Source of the DNA: Congeria kusceri
Taxonomy: Eukaryota; Mollusca; Bivalvia; Myida; Dreissenidae
Length of the DNA stretch: 64,000 bases
Assembly (NCBI GenBank): GCA_027627225.1
Contig: CM051036.1
Coordinates: forward strand, 39,448,426-39,512,425
Reading direction: 5' to 3'
The position numbers were made by a program, and so were the translations under genes. This document shows, piece by piece, positions 1 to 12,144 of the stretch (the first letter of the stretch is position 1; each line of letters opens with the position of its first letter). The notes under the pieces are model-generated. The model saw only the letters and a list, made by a program, of their open reading frames with translations. It made no database searches and was not told where the DNA came from.

Positions 1-449
1 GGTAAAGACATTTTGCTCCAGATAACGTTAGTCTAGCTAAACAACTACTCACAGATCATTCATACAGAACACATACATTATTATGTTATTATGACCATAT
101 ATACATACTAACATTAAGATTTATTTATATACCAACAAAAAACATAAAATTGAAGACAAGAGAGCCTTCCACATATTCAAACGAAATCAAATCACATTGT
201 CAACAAATAGTACATTTTAATAATTGGTAAAATAAATATAAATGTGTTTTAAAGTACGATATGTTGTCAAAAACAATTTCGATGTGATTAACATATATGT
301 TAATTATGGATACATTTAGAATGTTAACATGTGTGTTATTCACAGTGTATTCGATGGCGTTAATGATTTGCAAATCAGTATGCAAATGTCATGAATTAGA
401 CTCTCTCCTTCAAGTCACTAAATCATGCAACTAAATAATAAATAATTTA

Positions 450-1019
450 TAGTTATTTATTAAGACGGTATTGATACACGTACTTACATAAGTCAAGTCT
501 CCTAGAAATATTAAGAATGTGAATTAAATGTTACCTCCATATCTTAATTTGTAAACCTGAGACGTTATTTCCTTGATGAATATTACTTACTGCACGGGAA
601 CTGCCAACAATCCCTTACACATCTGTATGCCTCCCTATGACAGATTATCCAGTGTAAATTTGTTAGATTATCTGTCATTGCCTAGAACAACTGTGAAACT
701 TTAACTGATTTCTGATATAATAAATCGTATGAAAACACATAGAACCAGCTGATAAATGCTTGATCATTGAAAAACTAAGTTTACTATGAATCACGAATTG
801 TATATCATGTACTAATTTCCTTTTGCTAACATACATCGCTTTCTAAGAAACAAGTAACGTTACTGATACAAGGTAATTCATTCAACATTATTTGTCAAGA
901 GTCCATTAATTTCGGATAATGACTATTAATTCCTTCTTCAGTAATTGTATATATTTGCCTGGTGTGTGCAATATCTGGTAAGAGAAAATAAACAGACTTT
1001 GCAATTTGGGAATCTGATA
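450..1019. repeat. Copy 1 of an old segmental duplication
   Basis: This stretch reads as a diverged copy of about 6590-7570. Matching landmarks in the same order include a segment with 'gtaaacctgagacg' against 'gtaaacccgacacgg', a block about sea-level of an AT-rich 'cattaatttcc' region, and the end 'gggaatctgatag' against 'gggaatctagtt'. No coding potential is seen. The similarity was judged by eye and is patchy; a dot plot would set real boundaries. The 66-bp minisatellite of copy 2 is missing here. Confidence 0.5.
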
Positions 1020-1640
1020 GGCGTCGCGCGATTTATTTTTTATTTTTTCTCTTCGCGTGGTCACAAACTCAAGCGGGCGCCGGATGGTTTTCGCTGATTG
1101 ACTTTGGAAACAAGCAGTTTGAGTACCGGGTGGCGACCGGCCGATAACCGGACGTCACCCGTGCGGTGAATACGTGAATCGGATTGTAAATGATTGCAAC
1201 TAAAATTTATTGAAAGAGGTATCAAGTGAATGCAAGTCGGCCGGCCGCCCGGTGCCTGTACAGACACGATCTTATACCCTGGCGATAACTGTACATCGGT
1301 CGGTGCCATTCTGTGTGTCTGCCGTCGATATCAGACGATGTTTTTAAAGTAGACACATCGTACGGCCACCACCCGATCCAAGCAAACGCCAGTCGGCGAT
1401 CGGACGGTGCCCGGCCGACGTGTTTTCGACCTCCACGACCCCGAAAAAAAACACCTAGTCGTCGATAACTTCTGAGCATTCCTTAAACTTCGAAGGGCGC
1501 CATCAGATGAGCAAAATTGTAAGCTGCCACCACCCGATTGCAACTGCTGCCTGGCGCGCACCGTCCTATTTAGCACGATTTAGGTAAAACAGACGCCGTT
1601 CGGCGACAGTTCCTTATCTGTGACTGGGTCCTAGTCAATG
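1020..1640. other. GC-rich island, function unknown
   Basis: A block much richer in G+C and CpG than its surroundings, with sharp edges. It contains a repeated 'gccaccacccgat' motif (about 1366 and 1525) and several 'ccggccg'-like words. It sits where copy 1 and copy 2 of the flanking duplication differ, so it may be an insertion, but a CpG-rich promoter or first exon cannot be excluded. Open frames across it are short, overlap on one strand and resemble no family I know. Confidence 0.4.
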
Positions 1641-2089
1641 CCTTTCTTTCATGTTTTCGAAAGCGAAAGTCAATTGCTATATTTAACCTAAACAGCTGCT
1701 AGTGGGTCCCTACGTCTTTTTATTACACATTAATATTTTTAAGATGTAAACATCAGTTTAGGGTTTCTATGCGCAGCATATACAAAAACAACATTTTCTG
1801 AAAACAAAAGACATATATGCGACATATCTATGTTAAACGTGGAAAATACCACAAATTGTCGTAAAGGAAAAAACAAGAAACTGACCTCCAATGGTTGAAA
1901 AAAATGTTGTCATTGGAAGTAGAATATTTGAAAAGTATTAGTTTTCGAGAAAAGGTAAGAATGTGCTGTCATCAAATCGTCCTGCAACACGATCATGCAC
2001 TTTAGTTAGATTGGTAACTACGCATTTATGAATCTGTACAAAGGGTCTTAATTGTGCATTCACCGATATACACAATCGACTGCTCGACA

Positions 2090-2400
2090 CGCTATATATT
2101 TATATTAAATATTTGCTAGGTATATTGATCCTTAAATCTGACAAGTAATTTCCGGACAGAGGGAATTACTGCAGCGAAACAACCAGCAATGTCCTGTCCC
2201 GTGTGTTCTAATCTGTATTAAACAGACATACATGAACTCCAGTAGATTTATTGTACTTGCTGTCATTACAAAAGCAAAAAAGTAATAGGATTGACTATCT
2301 ATCGAATGGTTGATGGATGCAAAATGTTAAAAGTGTTACAATTACACGCAATGCAAAAAGGCTCTATTTCCAGTTTTACGATCTTCTTGCACGTGTTTAC
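2090..2400. repeat. Duplication copy 1, distal part with palindrome
   Basis: This segment pairs by eye with 7655-7870. Both carry an interrupted palindrome of the form GTAATTTCC...GG(G)AATTAC (here 2145-2169) followed by a TGCAG word, then a shared 'tatcgaatg' stretch downstream. Related palindromes also occur at about 12174, 16164 and 18847. No gene is evident. Confidence 0.45.
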
Positions 2401-2469
2401 CTTTTAATATTGTGGTCTGTCCGTTTCCGTTTCATTAAATCATTAAAAATCGTAGAATAACACACACAC

Positions 2470-2660
2470 AATTATGGAAGCATCCTAGTGCGACAGTCTA
2501 TGCATTTGTGTATTCCATTATCTCCTTTCCATTATGAGATACTAAGTCCTTATAACAAATACATAATTAAAAGATACTAACTCCAAAAAGGAGGATAAAT
2601 TAGAACTTAGTATCTCGTTATAAGGAGATACTATCTCCTACTTATGACTTAGTATCTCCA
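2470..2660. repeat. Cluster of palindromic AGTATCTC / GAGATACT modules
   Basis: Within about 190 bp the word GAGATACTA or its complement TAGTATCTC occurs at least five times in both orientations, interleaved with 'ccttataac' / 'gttataagg' words. The segment can fold into several alternative hairpins. No coding sequence is seen. It is probably part of a short foldback repeat family, but the ends are not clear. Confidence 0.5.
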
Positions 2661-2664
2661 AATT

Positions 2665-4440
2665 CAGGGAATTACGTCAGGATTACATAATACAGACAGT
2701 TCGCATGATAAAGGTTATTATTAACAGTTCGAGATCCAGTTTAACTAAAGTTTGCCTTTAAGGTTACTATTATATATCTGATAATAGCAACATCCCTTTG
2801 AACTGCAAATACCAAGTGCATCACACTGACAGCCTGTCTGTGCACTTCCATTTGGGAATTGTTTCTTTATGGGAAGCAAATAACCCAACGTAATGTAACT
2901 GACGGTTTGATATAAGGTTGGAATACTTCTATACGGACTATGTTTACGTGTGTGGTGACCAGGCGTTCTCTTGTACGCATATAAATCCTAACGAATCTTA
3001 AACATTTATGGTACTGAACAGCAAACAAGAGACGCAAACTGGCATAGGCTTGTGGCATCATTATTTTTCATAATTGAATACTTATTTATAAAAGACACAA
3101 TACATTTAAAAAAAAAAAAAAATTCTGAATGTACATTGACCCAATTGCAAGGCATAAATTCAACATGATCTTACATCGCTCCTGTGATGTACAAATAAAT
3201 CCATGTACGCAGAGTTTTGAGAAAAGACTTACAAATATGCTTGATTAGTACATGGTTTGTTAAAATAATGATTTACTGGTTAGAAAAGGAGAAACATTGT
3301 TTCGAAAAAAGTGGGTTCGCAGACATATTGAAGGCCACGAAACACTTTTTGTCCATACAGATTTACGCAGTGCAGTTATCTTTGATTATGAATTGCATCG
3401 ATATCACCGTTCTTCAATTGATTCATGGTGCGATTCTTTTGAATATATTTTATTACAGGCTACATATTTGATCTCGTAATTAACAACCTTTTTGAAAGAA
3501 ATATCGCTGTTTATGCTGGTATAGGATTGATGTCCCTTTACGTTGTCTGAAAGGAACTGATGTTGGCCTCATATATTTGTATGATATGATTTTTTATTGT
3601 TTAATACCATTAAAGTGACATTCATATTTTGCATAAAATACTATTAATATTAATATCAATTCAGCATCGCAAAAAAATGTAACGATATGCGCGGCCCAAA
3701 AAAAGCAAAAGCATTAAGTGAATCAGTTAAACGCCAAGAGACAAACTAGAGTACACGCATGACTAGCTTGCAACGAATGTGATTAATTAAATGCGTGGCA
3801 AGAATCATTGAAACTAGAACTCTAGGAATCACAGCACATACCGAAGACGCATAATCTGTGCTGTACATTATGTTTGCCTGTATGAATGTTCTTGGTGGAT
3901 TTATAGCACTAAACATCAAATGCAGAAGCTTAATTTAATTAGACAATTTAGGTTTGTACTCTTTAAACTGTCATTCATTCGAAAAGTATATCAGCGGATA
4001 TGAGTGGAACTGCTGTACGCTTTTTTGATCATGAAATATGAGATGAAATATGAATGAGTAGGACATTAATGTTATGACGACTCAATTTCGTATGAACATA
4101 CTGCAAATCAATAACAATACTTGCAACATAACTCAAAAATACTTTACCTATAAACAGATGATAAAAAGGATTTATCTGCTTGTCACTTTATGATACTCAC
4201 GTATAAATAAAATTAACATTTCAAGTACAATATAACGTCATGTAATCTGATTCCCATGAGAATCACTTATTGGTCAGAAAGTCAAGAAGTTAACACGTGT
4301 ATTGTACATTTCAATAAAGTTTCATTGCATTGCTGCTACTTTACAAAAAAAAAGCATGGACAATGCCTAGCATTGTGCATTTGATAGCAATAATAAAATG
4401 AATAAAAACTCATCGAAGCGCAACACCTTGATTTTTTTTC
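2665..4440. other. Gene-free stretch
   Basis: AT-rich sequence with a poly-A run at about 3108-3121. Open frames are short and low in complexity. I see no exon, RNA gene or defined transposon in this stretch. Confidence 0.5.
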
Positions 4441-4810
4441 TGTTAGGTTTTATCAAGCGAGAATATTTAAACATGTTCTAAGGGTGTGATTTGAGGATGG
4501 TAGAGCCTTGTAAAGGTTGTCGACATTGTCGTTTATTCAGGACCTTCTTTTAAATTATTAGGGGATGGTACACACATTTGGACGGTGGTTGGATGAAAGT
4601 GTTATATTAAGACCTGTTTTTAAAATGGTTTTATTAGGATATGTCTTAAGAAGAGGATGTTTCAAAATATCGAACGGTTGTTGGGTGTATCGTTATATCA
4701 GAGAATGCTTTTATAACTTACGTGTATGATTTTGTTCTAATAAGAGGATAGTACAAGCCTTGGACAAGTTTTTGTGTGCATCGTTATAGCAGTTCTGAGA
4801 ATAGAAAATA
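4440..4810. repeat. Degenerate minisatellite-like repeats
   Basis: Recurring related phrases (variants of 'ggatggtacacac', 'gaggatagtacaagcc' and 'gtgcatcgttat') suggest three or four highly diverged tandem units. The pattern is weak and the unit length is not constant by eye. No gene is seen. Confidence 0.35.
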
Positions 4811-6120
4811 AAGTCAGAATAAGTTTTAACTAGTTTGTGGTGGTAAATGCATTGAACAGTTGACAAAATACTTTGGTTTAATCCGATGTATTAACTTCGC
4901 TGATCTTCAATTTTATACAGAAGTAATATTTTTGCAGACAAATCTGCAGTGGTCTTTAATCTATAATATTATGTAGCTGAATTGAATGACTTATATATCG
5001 TAGTTGCTTTTAGTTTATTTTTTGAAAGTTGTACATTTATTTGAACTTAAAGAATATCTTAAGGACTAACGAACCACCTTGATATCCCTTGTCATTTGTC
5101 TTTCAATTAAAATTCTGCTAATGTGCGCCTTGGAGGTCTTAAATTCATCAGTTCTTTAAAAATATCGACTTTGAAAATGAAACTATTGCGTCATTAAAAT
5201 AAGCGGCAAATGCATTCCGGAAGCATGCCTACAGAAAAAAAGCACACTGATCAACACAAACAAAGAAAATGTGTCAGACTTAATAGGTTCTAACTTTTCT
5301 TTTATGAATTATGTCTAAACTATTTCAAGACAAAGAATTTTGCTGTTAAGATGACCGAATATACTTGTATTTCGGTGATGTGCACTCTACTCCTCGAGAC
5401 GTTTACGACGTCAATAAAGTTTGAAATTCAATAATAATTATGCTAGCGTTGTAGGGACATGTTCATTCATTGAAACAAAAATATAATACAGGCTAAGTCA
5501 ACTAAAAAGTGTTTCTTAAAAACCAAGTTAATTAATTGTTGTATTTATTAGTCAAAATTTATGATATATAAACTTATACAACAAGCATTTACCTCTTATA
5601 TTTTCTTGTGAATATGCATGACAGTGACAATTAGTTATTACGCTTTTGTGACACAAATATTTGCTTGAAAGAGGCAGATTTAGGAGGATTTACATTAGCG
5701 CAAACCATAGGAGATTGTTATGAAGATTGATTTCCAGTTTCCCGTTTCACAAAGCCCCCTATCACTTTGTACATTGGTTTCTTCTGATTTTATTGACCGC
5801 CAACTTTGTAACATAATTTACAGGCTTGACATTGATATAATTAACCAGGACAAGGAGAATTGACATTTCCGTACCAGTAAGTACGTATCGATGGTGTCAA
5901 TGCTATTTGTGAACATTTGTAATTTATGTATTAGCTTTTCCTGAGTCCATCATTATGTAAAATATTTAACTTTTGTCAATATTACATAAAATGTATGTGT
6001 TTGATGGTTATATTCGAAAAGAAGTATTAATATAAGTCATGCTGTGACATTTTTGTAGGGTGGGTTCATAACTGATTAGGTGAAAACGTACGAATTTTAC
6101 CAATACACATTAGGATTATG
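4811..6120. other. Gene-free stretch
   Basis: AT-rich intergenic DNA. No open frame of convincing composition, no splice-flanked exon and no RNA gene could be supported. Confidence 0.5.
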
Positions 6121-6129
6121 AATACAAAG

Positions 6130-6310
6130 AAATTATCAAAGCATATGGTCACCTTACATGTTAGGTGGATGAATCGAAACATTACAAATAAATGAGTTTA
6201 CATTACTTGTCAGGTGGAAGAATAGCAATGTTACAAAAATGTTACTTTATTTGTTGGGTGGACAAATAGAAACGTTACCAATACACATGTGTACATTACT
6301 TATAATTGTA
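6130..6310. repeat. Short tandem repeat, about 45-50 bp unit
   Basis: Three to four diverged units follow the pattern 'ttac(a/t)tgttaggtgga..aat.gaaa..ttac', with starts near 6155, 6204 and 6247. No coding potential is seen. Confidence 0.55.
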
Positions 6311-6589
6311 GATGGGTGTCTATTAGGATCTCTATGTACTTGTTTCGAAAGGAGCGTAACAGGACGTTCTCTCACTTGAATGGTGGGCGCTTTACTTGTT
6401 TGGAGATTTCACGACTGTGAGAGCGTATACACACCGATTTACGTCAACCTATGTACAAACCTTGTCTGACAATAGATCTGTACAACTACAGAATGTGATA
6501 ATGTTGCGGCGTCAAAGATTTATTACTTGAAATGAAGCATGCATTCATTATAATGCACCTATCAATATTTTTGCTTGATATACTGCTAG

Positions 6590-7570
6590 ATATTAATTTA
6601 TAAGCGGTATTTATACACCTGCTTATTAATGACGTATATGAAGACATGGATGTGAATGTGAATTAATTTTTTACTTAATATCGTAATCTGTAAACCCGAC
6701 ACGGTATGTCATTGAAGGATATTAATTACAGCTTACAAACCTCTCTAAGATTCTCATGACAATTTTCACATATGACCATTAAATAAACATTGAAAATGAG
6801 AGCTTCTTCTGAATCAAACCGGTTATATCTTCGACACATGACCACTTTTGAAACATTCAAAAAGAGAACTACTTCTGAATCAAACCGGTTATGTCTTCGG
6901 CATATGAACATTAATCAAACCTTGAAAATGAGAGCTACTTCTGAATCAAACCGGTTATGTCTTCGACATATGACCATTTATTAAACATTGACCATGAGGA
7001 CTACTTCTGAACTAAACCGATTATGTCTTCGACATATGACCATTATTTAAACATTGAATATGAGAGCTACTACTGAATCAAACCGTTTAAATCTTCGAAA
7101 TATGATCATTAATTTATTAAAGATTGCAAATGAGAGCTACTTCTGAGTCAAACCGGCTATATCTGCGACATATGACAATTAAGACATTGAAAATGAGAGC
7201 TAGTTTTGAATAAAAACCGATTATATCTTCGACACATGGCCATTAATTAGACATTGAAAATAAAAACTACTTCTGAACCAGATTTGAAAAAAAGAGCCAT
7301 ATGATATGATACGTACACTAACAATATACTAGTATCATTCATTAATTTCCTCTTTGAAATATATAGCACGTTCTAATGTACAAATTACGTTTACTGACAC
7401 CTGGTGATCCATTTGCAAATAGCCAAGAATCAATTAATGCCCAATAATGACGAACGATTTTCTTCTTCAGAAGTTATTGTTATTGCGCAGTTTGCGTCAT
7501 ATATCTTGTAAACGATACAGCATACTAATAAAGAAAATAGATTGTTATATGTGACATGGGAATCTAGTTA
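6590..7570. repeat. Copy 2 of the segmental duplication
   Basis: This is the counterpart of 450-1019. It shares the 5' landmark 'ctgtaaacccgacacgg' and the 3' landmark 'gggaatcta', but a 66-bp minisatellite (6790-7280) has expanded inside it. The duplication is old, judging from the many mismatches. No gene is seen. Confidence 0.5.
6790..7280. repeat. 66-bp minisatellite, about 8 copies
   Basis: Units start near 6794, 6861, 6927, 6993, 7058, 7128, 7192 and 7258. Each has the core 'gagagctacttctgaatc', then 'aaaccggttatgtcttcg' and 'acatatgaccatta'. The period is 64-70 bp, most often 66. The central copies are the most alike and the edges decay, as expected of an old array. Open frames across it (for example a repeated SESNRLxLRHM pattern) arise because the period is a multiple of three; I do not regard them as a protein. 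Confidence 0.9.
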
Positions 7571-7654
7571 CATTACACCCACTGATGATAAATTTAATCT
7601 GTAAACCAACCCTTTCTGGTGTATACGACTGTATCCTTGACATGGTGTACATTT

Positions 7655-7870
7655 AAATGAAATATTTAAGTTGGATATCTTGATTCTTCAAACTGATAAG
7701 TAATTTCCTGAAAGAGGAAAACAATGCAGTTTAACAGCTATCAATGCACCTGTCACATTTGTTTTACTTAGTCTACAATATAAATACTCCAGAGTGACTG
7801 ATTGAACTTTCTGTTTTTACCACAGTAAAAAAAAACAACATTATTCGTGCATGTTTATCGAATGTTTTAT
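7655..7870. repeat. Duplication copy 2, distal part
   Basis: This pairs with about 2090-2340 and carries the same 'aagtaatttcc' palindrome position at about 7699-7720, here degraded on its right arm. No gene is seen. Confidence 0.4.
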
Positions 7871-9059
7871 TGTTGGCAATAATGACCCTTACGCGCGTTC
7901 ACATTAATTTTATTTAACTGTGCGTTTTGTTTTGTGATTTTCTGATTTACATTACGCCTGTCTGCTCCTTATCTGGTTCATCTGGTCTTCTAAATGTATA
8001 GATTACTTTTTACATATCTCCGACATCTGTAAGCGTTTGTTAATTTTAACATGTTTTACATGTCTTAATATGAGCCTACATGTAATCAATCTAAAGCTAT
8101 ATGCAATAACTGATACAATACAAATAACAATCCTGATTTAGTGTCATAAATATCAAATAGGTGAGAAGTTTTGCACTTCTAACACGTGACTATTCTACTG
8201 ATACCAAATTTTTATACGTTTTTAAAGTATGGTATGATACAAAGCTTTATAATTCAATGTAAACGATGACAAAATAATTAAGAGAACAACAAAGCTTTTT
8301 TAGTTTGCATAATAACTCATTGTGTGTTGTTCCGTGTTTCAAATATCTATAGATTATTTAACATTATTTCATTCCTAATCTCATCAGTACGTACTGTATA
8401 TTTAGTATCTGATTTCATAAACCCTATACTAATCATCCCACGGGAGAACTACAGTACACACCACGCGAAACCTGCAAAGTTCGCGATATGCGACGAGCCG
8501 ATTTTATCGCGAAGCGCAGAGCGCTCGCTCGCGATGTCACGAATCTTCGCTAATTCTCGCGACGAAAATTCGTGGCGAAAGATTTTATCCCGCCACAAAT
8601 CGCGACGAGAAAGTAATTAGTAAAAATGCACACCTGAACGCAATATTTTCACTCGGCGGTCAATTAATAATTCGTTTTAAAAGAACTTTGCGGAATGACT
8701 ATACAAATGTAATTCAATGATTTATCTTATTTATAGTATCATTTAAACATAAATTTATGACAACACAATTACGACATTTTTGTGGAAATAATAATTAAGT
8801 AATATTATAATATATCGGTTCAAAAATTACAAAAATTATAAAAAGAAAGAATAATTAGAAAGTAATTTAATACTACAATAAATATTTTATTTGTTGATAA
8901 CAAACGTTAAATGGATAATCGTTTATCATGCCTTATACATTATCAACGACAGAAACAGTTAAATCAAACGCAAATAAAATGGGAAATTATACAGTGTTAA
9001 ATGACAAACAAAAGCTGAAAGTTACAACATAAGAGGTGGTTGCTCCCTCTACGTTTTCA

Positions 9060-10905
9060 CGACCACTTTGTCGCAGCAGGCGTCTAGAGCTTTGTTTTCT
9101 CTTAATAATCTCTTTTCCAACATATCATTTAGTTTAGCTGATAAACTTTCTATTTTTGACTCAATGATTTTGCCTATTTTGACATACGGCACGGAGGTAT
9201 GGGGGTTTCATCCTAGTCCTGATGTCGAAAAAGTTCATCATAAATTCTTAAAACAGCTATTATCTGTCCGTCCACAAACTACTACAGCAGCAGTATATGG
9301 CGAATTGGGTCGATTTCCTATAGAAGTTACGAAAAAGATACGTATCATCAAATACTGGTTTAAATTAAAACAGAACCCAGACTCGATTCCTTATAAATTA
9401 CTTATGCAATTTAATGACACTGAGTCATATGTAACTAATTGGGCAAACAAACTTAAGCAAATGCTCCATGAATTAGGATTACCATATATGTACTACAAAT
9501 TAGATTTAACTATAAGTGATGTTAACTGTATTTGCCAACGTATAAAAGATATAAGTTTACAACATTGGGCTAGTGATATTAGCCGTCTTCCTAAGCTTGA
9601 AAGCTATCGCATATTTAAAGACAACTTAGAGTTTGAGAAGTATTTAGATGTTGTTGTTAATGATAAGGATAGAGTGTCAATGTCAAGGTTTCGTTGTTCA
9701 GCGCATAAACTATTAATTGAAGAAGGCAGATTTAGAAATATATCTAGAAATGAAAGAATTTGTACTAAGTGTAATATGAATGTCATTGAAAACGAATATC
9801 ACTTTTTATTAGTATGTCCATATTATAGAGATCTAAGAAATCAATACGTCCCTAAATATTATAAAAGGTGGCCCTCCTTGTCAAAATTTAAAATTTTATT
9901 ATCAACCAAGAATTCAAAGACTATCATTAACCTCGGAAAATTTATCCGCCTAGCATTTGAGTCACGAAATAATAATGCGTAATATAATGCGTCTAATAGT
10001 AACACTTATTATTCCAGTAAATAAAATTATAAATTGTTTAATAAGATCACGAATTTGTACCGTTATTTTGTCCATAATATTGTGTTTTACAACTGAATCA
10101 TAAGGTCTATACTTTACTGCCATTCTTCTAATTGAATTGTCAGATTTGAAAATATTACATATATATTGTGATTTTGGACATTTTAATATTTGTTCTCTTT
10201 AGATTACAGTATTAAAAAGTTATTACATTATTATTACTAAACTTTGGGTAAGTTGTGAAAATATATTTCCTTCCAGATCACCTATAATTTCGTTTCGTAT
10301 AGATGATCCTCAGGGAGGGATTTTCGAACTAAGTCTTACTTTTTATTTCATTAGTAAATTATTAATTTATTATCAATTCTAAGTACCTATCCTTCAAGAT
10401 TATCTATCCATTAATTTAGGTAATCTACCAGAGGGATATGTACCCTAAATTAATTTAAAAAAAAAATATATAAAAAATATAAAAAAAATAATAATAAATA
10501 ATAATTAAATAATAAAAAATATAAAAATAATATAAATAAACTTTTTTGTTGTTGTTGTTGTCAGTACGATTTTTAAATGTAGTTTAGCGTGTAAGTAGTT
10601 TCAGTATAGAGTTTCCATTAAAAACATTGAACAATTACTTTTAACATTTTAGAATAACATATGATTACTTCTGAAAAACTGACTTTGCCATAAAGAACAC
10701 CGATTATTGACAACTGAGTGACACGAGTGTATTACCTACCTAATTTGTTTGGAATATTATTTATGAGTTTCTCATATCCGCTTTGTAACATACTTTTCAT
10801 CTTGATTTACACTGTTATTATGTTCATCATGTTCTTTCTTGATTGTTTTGGTTATGTACAATGGTATATACCAATAAAGTTGACTTGACTTGACTTGACT
10901 TGTTG
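9060..10905 (+). mobile_element. 5'-truncated LINE, family A (copy 1)
   Basis: This is the 3' part of a non-LTR retrotransposon. It has the C-terminal end of ORF2 (9068-9982), a roughly 900-bp AT-rich 3' untranslated region, and a tail of about four TTGAC pentamers (about 10879-10902). The 5' end falls abruptly inside the reverse-transcriptase thumb region, as is usual when target-primed reverse transcription stops early. The minus-strand element at 30018-33000 is the same family, with matching protein and the same pentamer tail. It lies inside the TIR element at 8450-11982. Confidence 0.85.
9068..9982 (+). pseudogene. LINE family A ORF2, C-terminal 304 residues
   Basis: An open 304-codon remnant that starts inside the protein, so its first codon is not a true start. 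Residues 1-50 match the end of the reverse-transcriptase thumb (the 'LSLFDxxxxPILTYGTEVWGF'-type block common after RT domains). The middle is the long C-terminal region of unknown role. Near residues 230-255 there is a zinc-knuckle-like CxxC...H....C arrangement (CTKC, then YHFLLVCPYY). The catalytic RT motifs lie upstream of the truncation and are absent. The remnant shares near-identical phrases with the minus-strand copy at 30249-30775, for example MNVIENEYHFLLVCP. It is uninterrupted, so the insertion may be fairly recent, but it cannot encode an active enzyme. Confidence 0.85.
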
Positions 10906-10933
10906 ATCAATTAAGGAGAGCTATTGCAGACCA

Positions 10934-11194
10934 GGGCTGCTATTTATAAAGAATCTTAGTAAAAAATTAAGAAAAATATTAAAATTATGAAAGTTTATGT
11001 TTGGATTTTCTGAAAAAGAAATGCATTGTTTGAAGATTTTTTTGACTCAGTGGCAATATAATTCCAAGTGTTTTAATATTTAGTATTTGTCATGCACTTG
11101 GTCCACAGCATGTTGTTTGAAATTCACATTCAAATTTCGACTAATTTTCAACTTAAGTTAAGAATGTCTTAAGAAGCTTTATAAATATGGACCC
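10934..11194. mobile_element. MITE, about 261 bp
   Basis: The ends are inverted: GGGCTGCTATTTATAAAG at the left and CTTTATAAATATGGACCC at the right, followed inward by 'aatcttag' and 'cttaag' words on each side. There is no coding capacity. It lies just downstream of the LINE family A tail. Confidence 0.65.
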
Positions 11195-12144
11195 AGTCCA
11201 CAGTTTGGATATTGACACCGATTAGCGCAAGATTTTTTTTATCTATATCTTGTAAATCACAAACCTGCGTTTTGAACGCGAATAACAAAATATCAAATTT
11301 ATAACCGCATTGCTGCCTTAATAATCGGATAACCGGTTATTCGTTGTCATCCTTTAACAAATAGTATTTTGATATAAAGATTGAATACACGTTTACTATG
11401 TACTTTCATCTTATGTAGACTATATGTAACTACATCAGGGTTGTAAACATTAACTAATACTGGAATATTAAACGACTATAATCGATAATCGATATCAATT
11501 AATTGTAACAACAATCCGTGATTCATATTTTTAAGTGGAGTTTAATGATTTTTGTCCGATTAGTAAGTTTTAACTTAAGCGCATATACGATATAAAATCA
11601 TTGTGACCTCTTAACGCGTTTTCTTGTGTTAATACTGTCAAAATGGTGCTAATTATATAATTATTCATTAATTCAACGTGATATTAAGGTCATAAAATTT
11701 CATTTCTACATTTAACATACACTATACAATACACAATGTAGAAAGACCGTGAAACTGTACAACTCTTAAATTTGATAGTATAGAGCAGATGCACATGTAC
11801 CTGTAATTTCGTCGCGAATCGCGACAAAATTTCGCGACATATTCGTCGCGAAATCTCGCGATGGGGCCGCCCGCTATCTTTCGCGAATCATCGCGAACTT
11901 TCGTGACGTCGCTTCGCGAATATTGATTGCAGGCTCGTCACGACAGCGCGAAATCTGCGGGTTTCTCGTGGCGCGTACTGTATATACCAAAACTTGAAAG
12001 AACATGAATAAAAATAGAATGCTAATATATTTTTGACGTTGCAATCTGACATCTTTATTTGTCTTATGTTTTAAAAAAGTATACGTTATCCGATTTCTCT
12101 CTATGTAAAGCTATATTACAGTTCACTTAACGCATTTAAATTAA

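Larger units (their letters stand above)
8450..11982. mobile_element. TIR DNA element with TCGCGA-rich subterminal regions
   Basis: The two ends form an inverted repeat of about 50 bp. The left end reads TACAGTACACACCACGCG and the right end, reverse-complemented, reads TACAGTACGCGCCACGAG; both then run to GACGAGCC. Next to each terminus lies about 130-150 bp dense in TCGCGA and related words (8470-8615 and 11806-11960). The termini are flanked by TA (8450-8451, 11981-11982), so the insertion may have duplicated a TA dinucleotide. No transposase is visible: the interior holds a truncated LINE (9060-10905), a MITE (10934-11194) and AT-rich DNA. I infer a non-autonomous cut-and-paste element; the superfamily is not assigned. 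Confidence 0.7.

Noticed and set aside
6726..6984. Open frames on both strands with a repeated SESNRL-type peptide
   Set aside because: Produced by the 66-bp minisatellite, whose period is a multiple of three.
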